Below, piece by piece: positions 12,096-15,944 of a stretch of 15,944 nt of DNA. Made by a program: the position numbers and the translations under genes. Positions within the stretch are counted from its first letter, which is position 1; each line of letters opens with the position of its first letter. The stretch covers positions 1-15,944 of the forward strand of contig JAFLJU010000347.1 in assembly GCA_022712835.1 (NCBI GenBank). The letters run 5' to 3'. This stretch comes from Desulfobacteraceae bacterium (GTDB taxonomy: Bacteria; Desulfobacterota; Desulfobacteria; Desulfobacterales; Desulfobacteraceae). The notes under the pieces were generated by a model. It was not told the DNA's origin. It ran no database searches and saw only the letters and a list, made by a program, of their open reading frames with translations.

Positions 12096-14157
12096 TTCAA
12101 AACAAATAAACTCCTCTGTCCAGAAGATATTAATCGTGGACGATGAAAGCAGTCTTCGTTTGCTTTTGATCAAGGCGCTTTCCAGGGAAGGGTATTCCTG
12201 TGACCAGGCCAGGGATGCAACATCTGCTCTGGAGATGATTAAGTCCCAGCAATCCTTTCCCTTTGATCTGGTCATCTCTGATATTTCTATGCCCGGAATG
12301 GATGGAATTTCCTTGCTCAAAGAAGTTAAATCCCTGTTTCCCGCCATCGATTTTATTATCATGACCGGGTATGCATCGGATTATTCCTATTCAGAGATTA
12401 TGGATGCCGGTGCCTCGGATTATATGACCAAGCCCTTTAATATCAGCTCCACCCTGGCAAAGATTGCGCGGATTGCCAGAGAAAAAACCACTCTGATCAA
12501 CCTGCAACAGACTAACCAACAATTGTGTATTGCCATTGAAAGGGCCAATGAATTAGCCGCTGCGGCCAAAGAGGCCTCCAGGGCCAAGACATTTTTTTTG
12601 GCTTCCATGAGCCATGAGATAAGAACCCCCTTAAACGGGATTGTGGGGTATTCGGATATGTTAATGGATACCCCATTAAATAAGGAACAAACCTCTTTTT
12701 TGAAAAATGCACGACTTTCCTGTGATACCCTGTTGTCTGTTGTCAATGATATTTTAGATTTTTCCAAGGTGGAATCGGGCAAGCTTTCCCTGGAATCCAT
12801 GGATTTTGATCCGGAAGTGTTGTGTTTTGATACGATTGATGTGATCAGGCCCCAGGTAGATGAATTAAAAATCGAATTGCGCTGTTCTATTTCCGACACG
12901 GTTCCGGGAAGGGTCAAGGGAGATCCCCATAGATTTCGCCAGGTGTTGTTGAACCTTTTGGGAAATGCCGTCAAGTTCACCCAGGCAGGATCCATTACCC
13001 TAGCGCTTGATTCACAAGAAATAGAGGGTGAGACCGTTAAGCTTTTGACCAGCGTTTCCGATACCGGTATCGGTATTTCTTTGTCGGAACAGGAAAGTGT
13101 TTTTAAACCCTTTGTTCAGTCGGAAGAGGATATTACAAACCGTTCTGGGGGGACCGGTCTTGGGCTTGCCATCAGTAAAAATATTGCCCGGCAGATGAAA
13201 GGGGATTTATGGGTGAAATCCCAGAAAGACAAAGGCTCTGTATTTTATTTTACGGCCTGTCTGGCCAAAGGGGAAATTAGAAAAAGTGACCGGATCAGAC
13301 CGGTTGGTCTGGAAGGAAAGCAGATTCTTGTCAGCACCACAACGCAAGAGACCTTTGATCTTCTGAACCATGAATTGATGCGAGCGGGTATGCTTGTACA
13401 TCAAGAACCCTGGGACACGCTTCCCAGGTTTTTAGCCACCCCGGCCGCTAGGCTTTTTGATTTGGGAATTATCGATTTCGGGAAATCAATAAAATCAAGT
13501 TCGCCAGAGCATTTGACCCTTTTGAAGACACTCTTGCCCAAAGAGTTCCCTTTTGGATGGATTGCTTGTTCCGTTCCCTTCCCCGGGATTGCAAAGGTGT
13601 TTGAACAATCAGGGTTTAAGGGATTTTTATCCAAACCCATGCGCAAGAAGCGTCTTTTGGAAATGGCAGGATATGTCATGGGAATGGAAAATTTTCCTGG
13701 CAAAGAAAAAACGCCTGAATCAAGCGAATTATTGACCGTCCATTCCCTTGCAGAACATCAAAAATATGCCGTGTCCATCCTGCTGGTCGAAGACAATCCA
13801 GTTAACCAGAAAATGACCAGCCTGATGTTGGGTAAGGCCGGATATACGGTTCAAATTGCAGAAAACGGGAAACAAGCCCTTGAATTGTTCCAAAATACCA
13901 AGGAAGGCTACGACCTGATATTAATGGACATTAATATGCCGGTAATGGATGGAATGGAAGCCACCCGACAGATTCGATCCCATGAGGCACAGTTCAAATC
14001 CGGAACACGAATTCCCATCCTTGCACTGACCGCCAATGTATTGAATGAGTTTAAACAAAAATGCCTTGAATCGGGCATGGATGACTTTCTGACCAAACCC
14101 ATCAAACGGGACCTGGTTTTTGCAGCTTTGAAAAACTGGTCCCGCCCAAAGGATTAA
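12088..14157 (+). CDS. Soluble hybrid sensor histidine kinase / response regulator
   Basis: A 689-residue cytoplasmic two-component protein without membrane segments or a recognisable input domain. Domain order: receiver (13-130; Asp18/Asp19, phosphoacceptor Asp65 in VISDISMPGMDG, Lys115 in TKPF); helical linker (131-170); HisKA with His176 in FLASMSHEIRTPLNG; HATPase with Asn293 (LLNLLGNAVKFT), Asp325 (DTGIG) and GGTGLGLA near 354-361; a degenerate receiver (about 415-530); a C-terminal receiver (about 555-685; EDN, Asp614 in LMDINMP, Lys670 in TKP). With receivers at both ends the input is probably phosphotransfer or a partner protein, and the output is phosphorelay; no HPt domain or output regulator is encoded here. 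ATG (12088) overlaps efp by 8 nt with AAAGGG 3 nt upstream, so translation is likely coupled to EF-P. Confidence 0.92.
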   Translation: MPDSKQINSSVQKILIVDDESSLRLLLIKALSREGYSCDQARDATSALEMIKSQQSFPFDLVISDISMPGMDGISLLKEVKSLFPAIDFIIMTGYASDYSYSEIMDAGASDYMTKPFNISSTLAKIARIAREKTTLINLQQTNQQLCIAIERANELAAAAKEASRAKTFFLASMSHEIRTPLNGIVGYSDMLMDTPLNKEQTSFLKNARLSCDTLLSVVNDILDFSKVESGKLSLESMDFDPEVLCFDTIDVIRPQVDELKIELRCSISDTVPGRVKGDPHRFRQVLLNLLGNAVKFTQAGSITLALDSQEIEGETVKLLTSVSDTGIGISLSEQESVFKPFVQSEEDITNRSGGTGLGLAISKNIARQMKGDLWVKSQKDKGSVFYFTACLAKGEIRKSDRIRPVGLEGKQILVSTTTQETFDLLNHELMRAGMLVHQEPWDTLPRFLATPAARLFDLGIIDFGKSIKSSSPEHLTLLKTLLPKEFPFGWIACSVPFPGIAKVFEQSGFKGFLSKPMRKKRLLEMAGYVMGMENFPGKEKTPESSELLTVHSLAEHQKYAVSILLVEDNPVNQKMTSLMLGKAGYTVQIAENGKQALELFQNTKEGYDLILMDINMPVMDGMEATRQIRSHEAQFKSGTRIPILALTANVLNEFKQKCLESGMDDFLTKPIKRDLVFAALKNWSRPKD
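13409..13433 (+). terminator. Terminator-like hairpin inside the histidine kinase gene
   Basis: CCTGGGA (13409-13415) pairs with TCCCAGG (13422-13428) around a 6-nt loop, followed by TTTTT (13429-13433) on the sense strand. It lies in the codons for the degenerate middle receiver. The form is that of a short intrinsic terminator. Being intragenic, it may be chance or may cause partial early termination. Confidence 0.3.
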
Positions 14158-14172
14158 CTTTTAAAAATACGC

Positions 14173-15944
14173 CTATTCTTCGCTGTTAGGCTCTTCAGCA
14201 TTCGGTTCTTCACCGTTAGGCGCTTCACTATCAGGTACGATTGCTTTCTCTTTATGCGTACAACCTTTGTTGGAGCATTTTAAAAATTTGCCTTCCCGTT
14301 TATTCTCTTTTTCAACGAGGAACAGAGCATCACACTCCGGACATTTTTTATTCACTGGCCTGTCCCAGGAGGCAAAGGTGCAGTCCGGGTATTTGGAGCA
14401 ACCGTAAAAAATTTTACCTCGTTTGGATTTCTTTTCAACAATGGTCCCCTCACATCCGGGTTCAAAACACTTCACCCCAGTATCTGTGGCAGAATTTTCT
14501 TGGGCCACGGACTCGGTATGTTTACACTCGGGAAACCCGGTACAGGCCAAAAATAGACCAAATCTCCCTTCTTTTTGAATCATGGGTTCCTTGCACATGG
14601 GGCAGTCTTTCACCGGGGTATTGTCTTCAAATTTTTCTACTATGGAAATATTGCCCTTTTCATCCCGAATGTAATTGCTGGTAAAAGAACATTCCGGATA
14701 TCCGGTACAGGCAAGGAAATGGCCATTCCGACCAATCTTGATATTTACATCACTTTGACACAAGGGACATTTAATACCGGTTGCAACCCCAACCCCTTTG
14801 ACACTGACCATGTTCTCACTAGCATCATCCAGGGTTTTTTTAAAACTTTGGTAAAAATCTGTTAAAAGCTGAACTTCTTTTAGCTTACCGCTTTCCACAT
14901 CATCCAGAAAGGTTTCCATCTGGGCGGTAAAGGAAATGTCCAGAAGGGTTGGGAAGGAGTCGACGAGAAGATCATTCACAATAAATCCCAGTTCACTGGG
15001 GAGAAAATAGCGTTTTTCCAGGTCCACATATCCCTTGTCCCGGATGACACTAAGAATAGACGCATAGGTACTGGGTCTTCCGATACCGTTTTTCTCAAGT
15101 TCTTTGACAAGGGAGGCTTCTGAAAACCGTGGAGGCGGTTTTGTGAAATGTTGTTTGGGAAAAATTTCCTTGGTTTTGAGAACATCTCCCTCTTCAACGG
15201 CGGGTAATGACTGGATATCTGTTTCTGTTGTTTTTTCCTCAGGTGCATACAATATCGTAAATCCCGGGAATCGAACAGTGGAACCGCTCACAGAGAAAGT
15301 ATAGGTGTCCGTCGCCCGTATCATGATCGATTTTTGATCAATTTGGGCCTGGGTCATCTGGGAGGCGACAAATCGTTTCCATATCAGCTCGTAGAGCTTT
15401 AGTTGGTCCTCGTTTAAAAAAGAAGCCAGTTTTTTGGGGGTATTCAATACCGATGTTGGCCGGATCGCCTCATGGGCATCCTGAACCTTGTTTTTATTTT
15501 TGAAAACCCGGGGCTGATCCTCTGCATATTCTTTTCCATAGTCCTTGGCAATAAACTCAAGGGTTTCCTGGGCGGCATCCGGTGAAATCCGGATGGAATC
15601 AGTACGCATGTAGGTGATCAACCCTTCGGGTCCGTCTAAACCGATTTCAACCCCTTCATAGAGTTGCTGGGCTACCACCATGGTTTTTTTTGCAGAAAAT
15701 CGAAGTCGGTTGATGGCATCCTGCTGAAGTTTACTGGTAATAAAAGGGGGTTGAGGATTCCGTTTAATGGTTTTTTTCTTTATATGGTCAACAACAAAAT
15801 CAGCAGTTTTAAGATCTGTCAGAATCCCCATTGCTTGTTGTTCGTTGATCACCTTGGCTTTTTTGTCATCGATTTTTACCAAGGCCGCATTAAAGGGGGG
15901 AGGATCCTGGGCCAAAAGATCGGCTGTTATCGTCCAATATTCTT
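14173..15944 (-). CDS. topA: DNA topoisomerase I, type IA, C-terminal part
   Basis: About 590 C-terminal residues are present; the frame continues past the right edge (EYWTITADL is the first readable segment), so the TTG at 15915 is internal and not a start. The active-site Tyr lies in GLITYMRTDS (codon 15612-15610), the type IA signature; HEAIRPT and GIGRPSTYASI are further conserved segments. The TOPRIM domain is outside the window. Four C4 zinc ribbons (about 14255-14790) follow, beginning CPLC, CPMC, CFEPGC and CPEC, three of them with the CxGYPEC-type closing pair. The protein ends in an acidic tail of four PN-containing pentapeptide repeats. The enzyme relaxes negative supercoils. It converges with the histidine kinase gene with a 15-nt gap and no clear terminator. 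Confidence 0.96.
   Translation of the reverse strand, partial: EYWTITADLLAQDPPPFNAALVKIDDKKAKVINEQQAMGILTDLKTADFVVDHIKKKTIKRNPQPPFITSKLQQDAINRLRFSAKKTMVVAQQLYEGVEIGLDGPEGLITYMRTDSIRISPDAAQETLEFIAKDYGKEYAEDQPRVFKNKNKVQDAHEAIRPTSVLNTPKKLASFLNEDQLKLYELIWKRFVASQMTQAQIDQKSIMIRATDTYTFSVSGSTVRFPGFTILYAPEEKTTETDIQSLPAVEEGDVLKTKEIFPKQHFTKPPPRFSEASLVKELEKNGIGRPSTYASILSVIRDKGYVDLEKRYFLPSELGFIVNDLLVDSFPTLLDISFTAQMETFLDDVESGKLKEVQLLTDFYQSFKKTLDDASENMVSVKGVGVATGIKCPLCQSDVNIKIGRNGHFLACTGYPECSFTSNYIRDEKGNISIVEKFEDNTPVKDCPMCKEPMIQKEGRFGLFLACTGFPECKHTESVAQENSATDTGVKCFEPGCEGTIVEKKSKRGKIFYGCSKYPDCTFASWDRPVNKKCPECDALFLVEKENKREGKFLKCSNKGCTHKEKAIVPDSEAPNGEEPNAEEPNSEE
14179..14238 (-). repeat. topA: 15-nt repeats encoding the acidic TopA tail
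   Basis: Four units of 15 nt (starting 14179, 14194, 14209, 14224 on the plus strand, each beginning TTC) encode the pentads VPDSE, APNGE, EPNAE and EPNSE just before the stop. The units are similar but not identical. Such in-frame repeats often vary in copy number by slippage. Confidence 0.7.

Noticed and set aside
13058..13073. 16-bp perfect palindrome CCGATACCGGTATCGG in the histidine kinase gene
   Set aside because: It encodes the conserved SDTGIG box, so its symmetry is plausibly a by-product of codon choice.
14694..14705. 12-bp palindrome CCGGATATCCGG in topA
   Set aside because: It encodes part of the conserved zinc-ribbon TGYPECS segment and is short enough to be chance.

Overview
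The window reads as ordinary chromosome of a Gram-negative, anaerobic-type deltaproteobacterium, most likely Desulfobacterota near Desulfobacteraceae. This is inferred from protein resemblance and base composition (roughly 40-45% GC by eye); no 16S rRNA or tRNA is present. There are no transposases, integrases, CRISPR arrays or phage genes. Genes are densely packed, with many 1-14 nt overlaps.

Left block (1-4967, all minus strand). Reading with transcription: suhB-like inositol monophosphatase (TTG start) > an 81-aa two-helix membrane protein > rbgA/ylqF circularly permuted ribosome-assembly GTPase (TAATG coupling) > prc/tsp periplasmic S41 protease (overlapping rbgA) > ppiC parvulin > a strong intrinsic terminator > the N-terminus of an AsmA-like membrane protein running off the left edge. 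The theme is ribosome assembly plus envelope protein quality control.

Middle (4968-7177). An orphan 151-aa helical protein lies on the minus strand with a very strong Shine-Dalgarno. A roughly 390-nt gap follows, holding an 11-bp tandem repeat and a sigma70-like promoter. Next comes a plus-strand MltD-type lytic transglycosylase with a LysM domain, convergent on a 53-aa cysteine-rich mini-protein.

guaA block (7016-11348, minus strand): guaA (GMP synthase) > a single-pass membrane coiled-coil protein (10-nt overlap with guaA) > a 533-aa degenerate kinase-fold protein resembling the SidJ-related pseudokinases > the Cys-rich mini-protein. This is the most interesting part of the window. SidJ of Legionella is a kinase-fold enzyme that glutamylates proteins, and here a relative seems to be a housekeeping-linked chromosomal gene. 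Two long perfect inverted repeats (17-bp and 15-bp arms) lie inside the coding sequences of the coiled-coil and pseudokinase genes.

Right block (11532-15944). On the plus strand efp (elongation factor P) overlaps by 8 nt a soluble hybrid histidine kinase laid out as receiver, HisKA, HATPase, degenerate receiver, receiver. It converges on topA (DNA topoisomerase I, minus strand), whose N-terminus is beyond the right edge and whose C-terminus carries four zinc ribbons and a repetitive acidic tail. guaA and efp are divergent across a 183-nt AT-rich region with a terminator-like hairpin in the guaA leader.
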